Assembly (NCBI GenBank): GCA_036263455.1 | Contig: DATAGZ010000010.1 | Coordinates: forward strand, 71,926-135,925 | Reading direction: 5' to 3' | Source of the DNA: DATAGZ01 sp036263455 | Lineage (GTDB): Bacteria > Pseudomonadota > Alphaproteobacteria > Dongiales > Dongiaceae | DNA length: 64,000 nucleotides | In this document: one piece after another, positions 45,434-54,800 of the stretch | Layout of the letters: each line of letters begins with the position of its first letter | Numbering within the stretch: the first letter of the stretch is position 1 | Notes under the pieces: model-generated | Seen by the model: only the letters and a program-made list of their open reading frames with translations | Databases searched by the model: none | Told to the model about the DNA's origin: nothing | Program-made: the position numbers and the translations under genes

Positions 45434-45883
45434 TCACTGCCGCCAGCGCTTGCGGCGTTCCTCGTCTTCCTTGCGCGGGGCAACCCACTGGCGTCCCGCG
45501 GGGCCGGTCTCTTCCTTCCAGAACGGTGCATCGGTCTTTAGCCAATCAATGAGAAAACTGCAGGAATCCAGGGCCGCCTGCCGGTGGGCGGCCGCGGTGC
45601 CCACGAAGACGATCCGTTCACCGGGGCTGAGCCGGCCATAGCGGTGGATGAGGGTGACGCCGAGGAGGGGCCAGCGGGCACGCGCCTCGGCCTCGATATT
45701 CTCAAGCATTTTCACGCTCATCTCGTGATAGTGATCGAGCGTGAGGGCCGTGACCGGGCGGCCTCCCGCCATGTCCCGGACCAGGCCGACGAAGCTCGCG
45801 ATCCCTCCCACGTTGGGGCCGATCTGCGAAAGCAGGGCGAGTTCATGGCCAGGATCGAAATCTTCCTGCTGGATACGTACCAT
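45434..45883 (-). CDS. moaE: molybdopterin synthase catalytic subunit MoaE
   Basis: MoaE is the large subunit of molybdopterin synthase, which converts cyclic pyranopterin monophosphate to molybdopterin using sulfur from MoaD. The 149-residue protein has the MoaE pattern: GGIASFVGLVRDMAGGRPVTALTLDHYHEM, then VTLIHRYGRLSPGERIVFVGTAAAHRQAALDSCSFLIDWLKTDAPFWKEE, including the active-site Lys block. It begins directly after the moaD stop. No other molybdenum-cofactor genes are in the window. Confidence 0.95.
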   Translation of the reverse strand: MVRIQQEDFDPGHELALLSQIGPNVGGIASFVGLVRDMAGGRPVTALTLDHYHEMSVKMLENIEAEARARWPLLGVTLIHRYGRLSPGERIVFVGTAAAHRQAALDSCSFLIDWLKTDAPFWKEETGPAGRQWVAPRKEDEERRKRWRQ

Positions 45884-46135
45884 CTACCCTCCCGTCACAG
45901 GCGGGAAGAAAGCGATCTCGTCGCCGTCGGCGATCGGTTCTTCCCAATCGCAGTAGGTAAGATTCCGCGCCACCCGCAAAACCTCGGCGTCCGCGAGGGC
46001 CGCGCGGTGGCCCGGCGAACGATCCAGCAGCCATTCGCGCAACTGCCCGGTTCGGTTGACGGAAGGAGGGAGCGTCACGGTTTCCACGCCATGGCCGATT
46101 CTTTGCTTCACCCAGGAGAAATAAAGAATCTTCAT
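45884..46135 (-). CDS. moaD: molybdopterin synthase sulfur-carrier subunit MoaD
   Basis: MoaD is an 83-residue ubiquitin-fold sulfur carrier whose C-terminal Gly-Gly is thiocarboxylated. It starts MKILYFSWVKQRIG and ends DGDEIAFFPPVTGG, the classic MoaD tail. The frame is open much further upstream inside speB, but the ATG at 46135 overlaps the speB stop in an ATGA arrangement and gives the right size. moaE follows without a gap. Confidence 0.95.
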   Translation of the reverse strand: MKILYFSWVKQRIGHGVETVTLPPSVNRTGQLREWLLDRSPGHRAALADAEVLRVARNLTYCDWEEPIADGDEIAFFPPVTGG

Positions 46136-47022
46136 CGCGCGATCTGCAAGGCAAGATATTGCCAGGCGATGCTCGCGGCGGCCAGCGCGGTGATATCCGC
46201 GTGATCGTAGGCGGGCGCCACCTCCACCACATCCATGCCGCGGAAATCGATGCCGGCGAGGCCGCGCAGGATGGCCATGACCTGCCAGGTGAATAATCCC
46301 CCGACCTCGGGCGTGCCGGTTCCCGGTGCCTGGGATGGATCGATGCAGTCGATATCGAAGGACAGATATGTCGGACCGTCGCCAACCTTGCGTGTGATAC
46401 GGTTCACGATATCGGCGGGGCTGGCGAGGTGAACGTCGAGGGCGGAGACAATTTCCACGCCCTTGCCGCGCGTCCAATCATAAATGGCGCGCTGCATGGG
46501 AGAGCGGATGCCGATCTGGATCATGCGGCGCGGGTCGACCAGCCCCTCCTGAATGGCATGATAGAAAATAGAGCCGTGGCCGTAGGTCTGGCCAAACGTA
46601 TCGGGCCAGGTATCGACATGGGCGTCGAAATGGATAAGCCCCACGGGGCCGGCCTTCTTGGTCAGGGCGCGCAGAAGGGGCAGGGTGAGGGAATGGTCGC
46701 CGCCGAGACCGATCAGATGTTCGATCCCGGTTGCCTGCTCCTCGATCAATCGCATGCTTTCGAGAGCATCGCCGATTCGGAGCGAAAAGTTGCCGATATC
46801 CGCGATATCCAGCGTCTGAGGATCGACCCAATCCGCCGGATTGTCGCCATCGAGCAGCATGCGGCTGATCGCGCGAATGGCTTCGGGGCCAAAGCGCGCG
46901 CCCGAGCGGAACGAGGTACCAATATCGTAGGGGATGCCAGCCACGCAATAGCGCGCGGCGCGATCGCTCTTGGCTACCGAGAGAAAGCTGGTCGGGGCGG
47001 CATAGGTCGGAAGGCCAGACAT
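46132..47022 (-). CDS. speB: agmatinase / ureohydrolase family protein
   Basis: This is a manganese ureohydrolase of 296 residues, hydrolysing a guanidino compound to an amine and urea; agmatine to putrescine is the annotated reaction of its closest relatives. Metal-binding blocks: GLGGDHSLTLPL, IHFDAHVDTWPD and SFDIDCIDPSQAPGTGTPEVGG. The N-terminal PTYAAPTSFL and GIPYDIGTSFRSGARFGPEAIR are agmatinase-like. Related enzymes act on guanidinobutyrate or guanidinopropionate, so the substrate is not certain. It is unexpectedly the first gene of a speB-moaD-moaE run with four-base coupling to moaD. Confidence 0.85.
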   Translation of the reverse strand: MSGLPTYAAPTSFLSVAKSDRAARYCVAGIPYDIGTSFRSGARFGPEAIRAISRMLLDGDNPADWVDPQTLDIADIGNFSLRIGDALESMRLIEEQATGIEHLIGLGGDHSLTLPLLRALTKKAGPVGLIHFDAHVDTWPDTFGQTYGHGSIFYHAIQEGLVDPRRMIQIGIRSPMQRAIYDWTRGKGVEIVSALDVHLASPADIVNRITRKVGDGPTYLSFDIDCIDPSQAPGTGTPEVGGLFTWQVMAILRGLAGIDFRGMDVVEVAPAYDHADITALAAASIAWQYLALQIAR

Positions 47023-47082
47023 GGCCTGTTATAAACGCTCGCGCCGATGTTTTAAAGGCTCGCCGCGAGCGGGACTGTATGA

Positions 47083-47096
47083 GGTATTATAATACC
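47083..47096. promoter_or_regulatory. 14-bp perfect palindrome between speB and rplM
   Basis: GGTATTATAATACC is a perfect AT-rich palindrome in the divergent gap. It includes TATAAT-like hexamers on both strands, so it could be an operator or a pair of -10 elements. It lies 25 bases upstream of the rplM -35 box. Confidence 0.35.
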
Positions 47097-47120
47097 ACAT
47101 CATTAATTCATTGGTTTCAC

Positions 47121-47149
47121 TTGACATACCGGGCGAAGTCCCGTACTTA
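47121..47149 (+). promoter_or_regulatory. sigma-70-type promoter of rplM-rpsI
   Basis: A perfect TTGACA (47121-47126) and TACTTA (47144-47149) are separated by exactly 17 bases. The predicted start lies about 15 bases before the rplM ATG, giving a short leader. This is the strongest promoter match in the window and fits a ribosomal-protein operon. Confidence 0.7.
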
Positions 47150-47170
47150 GCGGCCCCAGGAAAGGGAAGC

Positions 47171-47644
47171 ATGAATAACCGGTACACCTACTCCGCCCGT
47201 CCCGGCGACATCTCCAAGAAATGGATTCTGATCGATGCCGAAGGACTGGTGCTCGGTCGCCTGGCGAGCATCATCGCCATGCGCCTGCGCGGCAAGCACA
47301 AGACGCTTTATACCCCCCACATGGATTGCGGTGACAATGTCATCGTCATCAATGCCGCCAAGGTGCGGGTGACGGGTAACAAGCTTCAGGACAAGATTTT
47401 CTATTATCACACGGGGCATCCCGGTGGAATCAAGGAGCGTAGCTGGGGCAAGATCCTTGCCAGCAAGCATCCCGAGCGGCTGATCATCAAGGCCGTGGAG
47501 CGGATGGTGCCGCGCGGCCCCCTGGGCCGTCAGCAGATGAGCAATCTGCGCGTTTATCCCGGCTCCGATCATCCCCATGCCGCCCAGCAGCCGCAGAAGC
47601 TGGATGTCGCCGCCATGAATCCCAAGAATAAGAGAGCCGCCTAA
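47171..47644 (+). CDS. rplM: 50S ribosomal protein L13
   Basis: L13 is an early-assembling protein of the large ribosomal subunit. The product has 157 residues with the family signature (KKWILIDAEGLVLGRLASIIAMRLRGKHKTLYTPHMDCGDNVIVINA) and VERMVPRGPLGRQQMSNLRVYPGSDHPHAAQQP. The start follows AAAGGGAAGC. The stop overlaps the rpsI start by one base (TAATG), the usual L13-S9 pairing. Confidence 0.98.
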   Translation: MNNRYTYSARPGDISKKWILIDAEGLVLGRLASIIAMRLRGKHKTLYTPHMDCGDNVIVINAAKVRVTGNKLQDKIFYYHTGHPGGIKERSWGKILASKHPERLIIKAVERMVPRGPLGRQQMSNLRVYPGSDHPHAAQQPQKLDVAAMNPKNKRAA

Positions 47645-48141
47645 TGGACAAGGAAACCCGTATCAGCAATCTCAAGGATTTGGGTCAAGCCACAGCCCGG
47701 GTCGCTGGCGAAATTGTCGACAGCGCGATCAAGCGCGAGCGCAAGATCGACAAAAGAGGCCGCGCCTATGCGACCGGCAAGCGCAAGGACGCCATCGCCC
47801 GCGTGTGGATCAAGCCGGGCAAGGGCATCATCAATATCAATGGCAGGGATTCTGCCCAATATTTTGCGCGGCCGGTGCTGCGGATGATGATCAACCAGCC
47901 CTTCAGCCTGGTCGACCGTCTCGGCCAATTCGACGTCGTCTGTACGGTGGTTGGCGGTGGACTGTCGGGGCAGGCAGGCGCTGTCCGTCACGGCATCAGC
48001 AAGGCGCTCATCCATTACGAGCCGGAGCTGCGTCCGGCCTTGAAGAAGGGTGGGTTCTTGACTCGCGATTCGCGCGTGGTTGAACGTAAGAAATACGGCC
48101 GTGCCAAGGCACGCCGGCGCTTCCAATTCTCCAAGCGCTAG
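47644..48141 (+). CDS. rpsI: 30S ribosomal protein S9
   Basis: S9 is a small-subunit protein whose C-terminal tail reaches the P-site tRNA. It has 165 residues: an N-terminal extension of about 40 residues common in alphaproteobacteria, then RAYATGKRKDAIARVWIKPGKGIININGRD and the conserved end RKKYGRAKARRRFQFSKR. It is followed 20 bases later by a perfect hairpin terminator. Confidence 0.98.
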   Translation: MDKETRISNLKDLGQATARVAGEIVDSAIKRERKIDKRGRAYATGKRKDAIARVWIKPGKGIININGRDSAQYFARPVLRMMINQPFSLVDRLGQFDVVCTVVGGGLSGQAGAVRHGISKALIHYEPELRPALKKGGFLTRDSRVVERKKYGRAKARRRFQFSKR

Positions 48142-48160
48142 ACATTACCGTCATGCAAGA

Positions 48161-48192
48161 AGAAAAAGGAGCCGCGCGGCTCCTTTTTCTTT
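48161..48192 (+). terminator. rho-independent terminator of rplM-rpsI
   Basis: Positions 48161-48190 form a perfect 30-base palindrome (centre GGAGCCGCGCGGCTCC) ending in TTTTTCTTT. The GC-rich core is flanked by A and T runs, so it can act in either direction. The stem would be up to 15 bp less the bases needed for the loop. Confidence 0.9.
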
Positions 48193-48545
48193 GGTGAAAT
48201 TATACAGATAAGCAGGGGCGGTGATGACGAAAGAACTAAGACTTTCTCCTCGATGAAGGAAGGGAGTTGGGAGATTCAGAGTTTGCGACTCCTTCCCATC
48301 GAGAGAGAAGGTACCTCGTCCGTCATGTCCGGCCTTGAGCGCTGAGACAACTGGATCGGCTATGACATGCGGTAACTTTTCGCGTGGACGCGCCATGCCG
48401 AAAAGATCCGCGTCCGCCCGGCGACTCAGCAGGCCTTGGCCGCTGAAAATATCACCGTCTGGCCAGTGTATATCCGGCGCGACAAGACCATGGCGCCGTC
48501 ACCCTGAATCGCCTAGATTGCGGCCCTTCAAGGAGTTGCTTCTTC
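48193..48545. other. 353-base non-coding gap upstream of proS
   Basis: I see no convincing gene here. Short open frames exist on both strands but lack family resemblance or ribosome-binding sites, and one runs through the terminator. TTCAAGGAGTTGCTTCTTC just before 48546 contains the proS ribosome-binding site (AAGGAG). No clear promoter hexamers stand out. Confidence 0.5.
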
Positions 48546-49862
48546 ATGCGCCGCAGCCGCTATTTCCTGCCCACCCTCAAAGAGACGCCGAGCGAAGCGC
48601 AGATTATTTCGCATCGTTATATGCTGCGCGCCGGCATGATCCGCCAGGCCAGCGCCGGTATCTATTCGTGGCTCCCGCTCGGATTGCGCGTGCTCAAGAA
48701 AATCGAACAGATCGTGCGCGAAGAGCAGGATGCAGCCGGGTGCCAGGAACTGCTGATGCCGACCATCCAGCCCGCCGATTTGTGGCGGGAATCGGGGCGC
48801 TACGAAGATTATGGCAAGGAGATGCTGCGCATTACCGACCGCCACGAGCGCCCGATGCTTTATGGTCCGACTAACGAGGAACTGATAACCGATATCTTCC
48901 GTCAGGCGGTCCGCTCCTATCGGGATCTCCCCAAGATCCTCTATCACATCCAGTGGAAATTCCGCGACGAAGTTCGTCCGCGCTTTGGCGTCATGCGTGG
49001 GCGTGAATTCCTCATGAAAGACGCGTACTCTTTCGATCTCGATTATGCGGCTGCGCGGCGCTCCTATCAGAAGATGTTCGTGGCTTATCTGCGCACATTC
49101 GCGCGCATGGGTCTCAAGGCCATCCCGATGATAGCGGATACGGGGCCTATCGGAGGCGACCTTAGCCATGAATTCATCATTCTGGCCGCGACCGGTGAAA
49201 GCCAGGTCTTTTGCGACCGGGTGCTGATCGAACGGGATATTCTGTCACAGGACATTGATTACGAAGGTGATCTCTCGCCGCTCGTCGAAGAATGGACGCG
49301 TCATTATGCGGCCACCGATGAAAAGCACGATGCCGAAATCTTCGCGCGCCTGCCGGAAGGAAACCGGATCGAGGCGCGCGGGATAGAAGTTGGGCATATT
49401 TTCTACTTCGGGACAAAATATTCCGTACCGATGAAGGCCGAGGTTCAATCCCAGGATAGCAAGCCCGTTGCCGTTCATATGGGCTCTTACGGTATCGGCG
49501 TCTCCCGACTGGTAGGCGCGATTATTGAGGCAAGCCACGATGAGAAGGGTATCATCTGGCCCGAGAACGTTGCTCCCTTCGAGCTCGGCCTGGTCAATCT
49601 CAAGAGCGACGATATCCTGTGCCGCACGCTCTGCGATGATCTCTATGCCAAGCTGAGCGAGGCGGGGAAATCGGTGCTGTACGACGACCGAGATGAGCGC
49701 CCCGGCGCAAAATTTGCGGAAATGGACCTCATCGGGCTGCCGTGGCAGATCGTGATTGGCCCCAAGGGCACGGCACGCGGCATGGCCGAATTGAAGAACC
49801 GCCGGAGCGGCGAGAGTATCGAGCTTTCCCTTCCGGCTCTGCTCAACCGGATCACCGCATGA
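48546..49862 (+). CDS. proS: proline--tRNA ligase (short form)
   Basis: This is a class II prolyl-tRNA synthetase of 438 residues. It is the short alphaproteobacterial form lacking the roughly 180-residue editing insert found in E. coli ProS. Motifs: MRRSRYFLPTLKETPSEAQIISHRYMLRAGMIRQASAGIYSWLPLGLRVLKKIE at the N-terminus, motif 2 FRDEVRPRFGVMRGREFLMKDAYSFD, and a C-terminal anticodon domain (VLYDDRDERPGAKFAEMDLIGLPWQIVIG). Absence of the insert means Ala-tRNA-Pro must be cleared in trans, e.g. by a ProXp-type protein, which is not in the window. It overlaps lolC by four bases. Confidence 0.97.
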   Translation: MRRSRYFLPTLKETPSEAQIISHRYMLRAGMIRQASAGIYSWLPLGLRVLKKIEQIVREEQDAAGCQELLMPTIQPADLWRESGRYEDYGKEMLRITDRHERPMLYGPTNEELITDIFRQAVRSYRDLPKILYHIQWKFRDEVRPRFGVMRGREFLMKDAYSFDLDYAAARRSYQKMFVAYLRTFARMGLKAIPMIADTGPIGGDLSHEFIILAATGESQVFCDRVLIERDILSQDIDYEGDLSPLVEEWTRHYAATDEKHDAEIFARLPEGNRIEARGIEVGHIFYFGTKYSVPMKAEVQSQDSKPVAVHMGSYGIGVSRLVGAIIEASHDEKGIIWPENVAPFELGLVNLKSDDILCRTLCDDLYAKLSEAGKSVLYDDRDERPGAKFAEMDLIGLPWQIVIGPKGTARGMAELKNRRSGESIELSLPALLNRITA

Positions 49863-51103
49863 TTTTCGCGGGCTATGAAAGCTGGCTCGCTCTGCGCTAT
49901 TTGCGGGCCCGCCGCCAGGAAGGATTTATTTCGGTGATCGCCGGCTTCTCCCTGGTCGGAATAGCCTTGGGGGTTGCGACGCTCATCGTGGTGATGTCGG
50001 TGATGAATGGGTTTCACCTCGAACTCGTGCGCCGCATTGTCGGCCTCAACGGTCATTTGACGGTGACGAGCACCGGACCGATGACGAACTATGCCGCCCT
50101 GACCGAGAAGATCGCGGGCATACCCGGTGTAGTCGCCGCCAATCCCCTCGTCGAGGGACAGGTCTTCGTCAACGCCCATGGGGCGGGAACCGGGGCGGTG
50201 ATGCGCGGCATGCGGCCGATGGATTTTCGTGCCCGCAAAGCCATCGCCGACCATCTGGTCGGGGGGTCGCTCGCGGATTTCTCAGGGGAAGATCCCGTCG
50301 CAATCGGCGTTGCCATGGCCCAGCGGCTCGCAGTGGGCGTAGGAGATGAGATTACCGTCATTACGCCGCGTCTCCAGGCGACCATGATGGGCGCGCTGCC
50401 GCGCATCGCTTCCTACCGTGTCGCGGCGATATTCGACGTCGGCATGTACGAATATAACAGCGCCTTTCTCTATGTGCCGATAGAGGCGGCACAGCTCCTC
50501 TTCAAACTACCCGACGCCGCGACCGGCATCGAGATCGTGGCGCGCTCGCCCGACCAGGTGCCGGCCATCGGCCGCGAACTGCTGCACTTGCTCGATGACA
50601 CCTACGCGATCACCGATTGGCAGCGCGCCAATGCGAGCCTGGTGAATGCCGTCAAGGTCGAGCGCAATGTGATGTTTCTCATTTTGACCCTGATCATCGT
50701 CGTGGCCGCGTTCAATATCATCTCCAGCCAAATTATGCTGGTGAAGGAAAAGGCCCGCAATATCGCGATCCTGCGGACGATGGGGGCGAGCCGTGCCTCG
50801 ATTTTGCGCATCTTCCTCTTGACCGGTTCGGTGACCGGCATCCTCGGGACGTGCGTCGGAACTGCGTTGGGCATCGCTTTTGCGAAGAATATCGACACTA
50901 TCCGTCGCGGGCTGGAGAGTTTCACCGGCACGACATTGTTCGACCAGACCATCTATTTTCTTTCCCAATTGCCTGCCTTGGTCGAGCCCGCCGACGTCGC
51001 GCTGATCGCGGCCATGGCCTTTTCGCTCTCGGTCCTGGCGTCCCTCTATCCGGCCTGGCGGGCGGCACGGCTCGACCCCGTTACGGCGCTCCGCTATGAA
51101 TGA
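49859..51103 (+). CDS. lolC: lipoprotein-releasing system permease LolC/LolE
   Basis: This is an inner-membrane component of the Lol ABC machinery that extracts lipoproteins for delivery to the outer membrane. It has 414 residues, with an N-terminal helix (FISVIAGFSLVGIALGVATLIVVMSVMNGFHLELVRRIVGLNGHL), a periplasmic MacB-like domain (about 50-260), and three C-terminal FtsX helices with NIAILRTMGASRASILRIFLLTGSVTGILG. Alphaproteobacteria usually carry one LolC/E (LolF-like) protein. The start overlaps the proS stop (ATGA); lolD overlaps its end by eight bases. Confidence 0.94.
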   Translation: MIFAGYESWLALRYLRARRQEGFISVIAGFSLVGIALGVATLIVVMSVMNGFHLELVRRIVGLNGHLTVTSTGPMTNYAALTEKIAGIPGVVAANPLVEGQVFVNAHGAGTGAVMRGMRPMDFRARKAIADHLVGGSLADFSGEDPVAIGVAMAQRLAVGVGDEITVITPRLQATMMGALPRIASYRVAAIFDVGMYEYNSAFLYVPIEAAQLLFKLPDAATGIEIVARSPDQVPAIGRELLHLLDDTYAITDWQRANASLVNAVKVERNVMFLILTLIIVVAAFNIISSQIMLVKEKARNIAILRTMGASRASILRIFLLTGSVTGILGTCVGTALGIAFAKNIDTIRRGLESFTGTTLFDQTIYFLSQLPALVEPADVALIAAMAFSLSVLASLYPAWRAARLDPVTALRYE

Positions 51104-51812
51104 AGAAGCACCTGTCGGGCCGACCCTGGAATTGCGGGGTATAAGGCAAAGCTTCGGCGGCGATGCCGGATTGCTCGAAGTCATTCGCGACGCCAACCTC
51201 GCTATTCGGCCGGGCGAGTGCGTGGCTCTGGTCGGTCCCTCGGGCTCGGGAAAATCGACCTTGCTGCATATCGCCGGGCTACTGGAAAAACCGCGCGCGG
51301 GGCAGATCCTGATTGCTGGCATGACGCCAGCCAGCGACGAGCAGGCGACCGAGTTGCGGCGGAAATATATGGGTTTCGTCTATCAATACCATCACCTGTT
51401 GCCGGAATTCTCCGCCGAGGAGAACGTCATTTTACCTCAGATGATCCTGGGACGCGCGCGCGCCATTGCCCGTGCCCGGGCGATAGCCCTGCTCGAGCGG
51501 GTCGGCCTGGGCGAGCGCCTGAACCACCGTCCGGCGCAGCTTTCGGGAGGCGAGCAGCAGCGGGTGGCCATCGCGCGCGCGCTGGCCAACGGGCCGGCCG
51601 TGATCCTTGCCGATGAGCCGACTGGCAATCTGGACGTCGATACCGCCGACCGCGTGTTCGTCCAACTGATGGGGCTGGTGCGCGAACAGAAGGTGGCGGC
51701 GCTGATCGCCACCCACAATCTCGATCTTGCCCAGCGCATGGACCGCATCCTGACCATCGACCATGGGGTCTTGGTCGAACGCCATAAAAGCGGAGTTTTC
51801 CCCCGCTATTGA
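51096..51812 (+). CDS. lolD: lipoprotein-releasing system ATP-binding protein LolD
   Basis: LolD is the cytoplasmic ATPase that powers lipoprotein release with LolC. It has 238 residues: Walker A GPSGSGKSTLLHIAGLLE, Q-loop FVYQYHHLLPEFSAEENV (a LolD/MacB-type sequence), signature LSGGEQQRVAIARAL, Walker B VILADEPTGNLD and switch IATHNLDLAQ. It overlaps lolC and ends 41 bases before the dnaE start. Confidence 0.95.
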   Translation: MNEEAPVGPTLELRGIRQSFGGDAGLLEVIRDANLAIRPGECVALVGPSGSGKSTLLHIAGLLEKPRAGQILIAGMTPASDEQATELRRKYMGFVYQYHHLLPEFSAEENVILPQMILGRARAIARARAIALLERVGLGERLNHRPAQLSGGEQQRVAIARALANGPAVILADEPTGNLDVDTADRVFVQLMGLVREQKVAALIATHNLDLAQRMDRILTIDHGVLVERHKSGVFPRY

Positions 51813-51853
51813 AAGGCTCGCATCACGCGCACCGTCGCGATATTATTCCCTCG

Positions 51854-54800
51854 ATGCCTTACGCCGATTTTGTCCACCTGCGCACACATTCCTCGTACTC
51901 TCTGTCGGAAGGGGCTTTGCATCCCAAGGAGTTGGTCGAGCAATGCCGCCGCGAGCGGATGCCCGCCATCGCCGTCACCGATACGGGTAACCTTTTCGGC
52001 GCCATGGAATTCTCCTCGGCCGCCAAGGAAGCGGGCGTGCAACCGATCATCGGCTGTCAGGTATCGATCGAGCGCGAAGACGGCGCGCGCGGCTCCGATC
52101 AATTGGTCCTCCTCGTGCAGAACGAGGCAGGTTATGAGCATCTGCTTCACCTTATTAACCGCTCTTTTGGCGAGCGGGACGACGGGCATTTCCACCTCTC
52201 CTGGCTTGAGGGTCACAGTGCCGGGTTGATCGCGCTGAGCGGGGGACCGGGTGGAGCGATGGGCCGGCTCATCGGATCGGGACAGGATGCCCGTCCGCTC
52301 CTTGACCGGCTCACGGCGATTTTTCCTGGGCGGTTCTATATAGAATTGCAACGTCATTATCTGGCCGAGGAAGCGCGGATCGAGGCCACGCTGCTCGAGC
52401 TTGCCTATGCAACCGGAATCCCGCTGGTCGCCACCAATGATGTCTATTTCGGCGACGAGGCCATGCATGAGGCTCAGGACGTGCTGCTCTGCATCGCCGA
52501 AGGCCGTCATGTCGCGGAACAGGAGCGGCGGCGGTTGACGCGCGATCATCGCTTCAAATCGGCGGCGGAAATGCGCGCCTTGTTCGCCGACATTCCCGAA
52601 GCCTGCGACAATACTCTGGTAGTGGCGCAGCGTTGCGCCTTCGTCCCGCCCGCGCGCAAGCCGATCCTGCCCGCCTTCGCGAGCCAGGCCGGCATGGATG
52701 AGGCGTCGCTCCTCGAAAAAGAAGCGCGCGCCGGGCTCGAACGTCGCTTTGAAGAGCTGAACATCATGGGCGAGCGGCAGCATGCCTATCGCGAACGCCT
52801 GGGCTACGAACTCGGCGTCATCGCACAGATGGGTTTCCCGGGCTATTTCCTGATCGTCGCCGATTTCATCACCTGGGCGAAACGCCAGGGGATACCCGTC
52901 GGCCCTGGCCGCGGTTCCGGCGTGGGGTCGGTTGTTGCCTGGGCCTTGACGATCACCAATCTCGATCCGCTGCGCTGGGGGTTGCTGTTCGAGCGCTTTC
53001 TCAATCCCGAGCGCATTTCCATGCCCGATTTCGACGTCGATTTCTGTCAGGAGCGGCGTGACGAGGTGATCCGTTACGTGCGCGAGCGCTATGGCAGCGA
53101 CCGCGTGGCGCAGATTATTACCTTCGGCAAGCTGCAGGCACGCGCCGCGCTCCGCGATGCGGGGCGTGTGCTGCAGGTCCCCTATGGCCAGGTCGATCGC
53201 CTCAGCAAGCTCGTGCCGAGCAATCCCACCAATCCGGTCACGCTGAAAAAAGCCATCGCCAACGAACCTCTGCTGGCGCAGGCCGCCGCCCAAGACGGCA
53301 CCGTGCGCCGCATGCTCGACATCGCCCAGCAGATCGAAGGCCTCTACAGGAATGTGTCAACCCATGCGGCGGGCATCGTAATCGGCGACCGCCCGCTCGA
53401 GGACCTGGTTCCGCTTTATAAAGACCCGCGCTCCTCGATGCCGGCGACCCAGTTCAACATGAAGGATGTGGAGAAGGCCGGCCTGGTAAAATTTGATTTC
53501 CTCGGCCTCAAGACCCTTTCCGTCCTCAAACGTGCCCAGACTCTGCTTGCGCGCCGAGGCATTGCGGTTGATCTCGATCACTTGCCGCTCAATGACGAAA
53601 AGACTTTCGCCATGCTCAGCCAGGGAAGCGCGACCGGCGTGTTCCAGATGGAAGGCTCGGGCATGCGCGACATGCTCAGGCGCCTGAAGCCGGATCGGTT
53701 TGAAGATTTGATCGCCGTGGTCGCTCTGTACCGTCCGGGGCCGATGGATAACATTCCGCGCTATATCGGTTGCAAGCACGGGCTGGAAGAGCACGATTAT
53801 TTGGATCCCAGTCTCGAGCCGATCCTCAAGGAAACCTTCGGCATCATGGTGTATCAGGAACAGGTAATGCAGATCGCCCAGGTCCTGGCGGGCTACTCGC
53901 TCGGTTCCGCCGACCTGCTGCGGCGCGCCATGGGTAAGAAGATCAAGGAGGAGATGGAAGCGCAGCGCAAGGATTTCATTTCAGGCGCAATGCGCAACGG
54001 CGTTTCGGCCGAGCGTGCCGAGCGCATCTTCGAGCAGGTCGAAAAGTTCGCGGGCTACGGCTTCAATAAGAGCCATGCGGCGGCCTATGCGTTGATCGCC
54101 TATCAGACGGCTTGGCTCAAGGCCAATTATCCGGTGGAATTCTTTGCCGCCTCGATGGCCTACGATATGGGAAACACGGACAAGCTGAGTATCTTCCGCC
54201 AGGCCCTGAACGAGTTGGATATCCAGGTGCTGCCGCCGGACATCAATGCCTCTGATGTGGATTTTTCCGTCGAAGCGCTTGCGGATGGCAGCCTTGCCGT
54301 GCGCTATGCCCTTGCAGCCGTCAAGAATGTCGGCCACGGTCCGGTTTCGGCGATCGTCGCGGAGCGCCAGGCCAACGGTGCCTATGCCTCGCTCGCCGAT
54401 TTCTGCAACCGCATCGATCCGCGCGGCCTGAACAAGCGTCAGCTCGAGGCGCTGATTGCAGCCGGCGCCTTCGATTCACTGAACAAGAACCGGCGCCTTC
54501 TTTTTGAGGGTGCCGACCACATCCTGCGCCACGCGCATGCCGCCTTCGCCGCCAAGACATCGCAGCAATCCACCCTGTTTGGGGCAGAAAGCAGAGCTTC
54601 CGATCTCGCTCTCCCCACCGTCCCGGATTGGCCGCCCATCGAGCGGCTTCAGCAGGAATATGGCGCGGTTGGCTTTTATCTCTCGGCGCATCCGCTCGAT
54701 GCTTATCGGAGCGGCCTGCGGCGGCTGGATATCGTCCCGTTTGCCAACCTTGCCGATTATCTGCGCGCCCGATCGACCAGTCGCGCCCGCTTGGCGGGAA

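Noticed and set aside
48151..48396. Small minus-strand open frame after rpsI
   Set aside because: It runs through the rplM-rpsI terminator, has no ribosome-binding site and no recognisable family.
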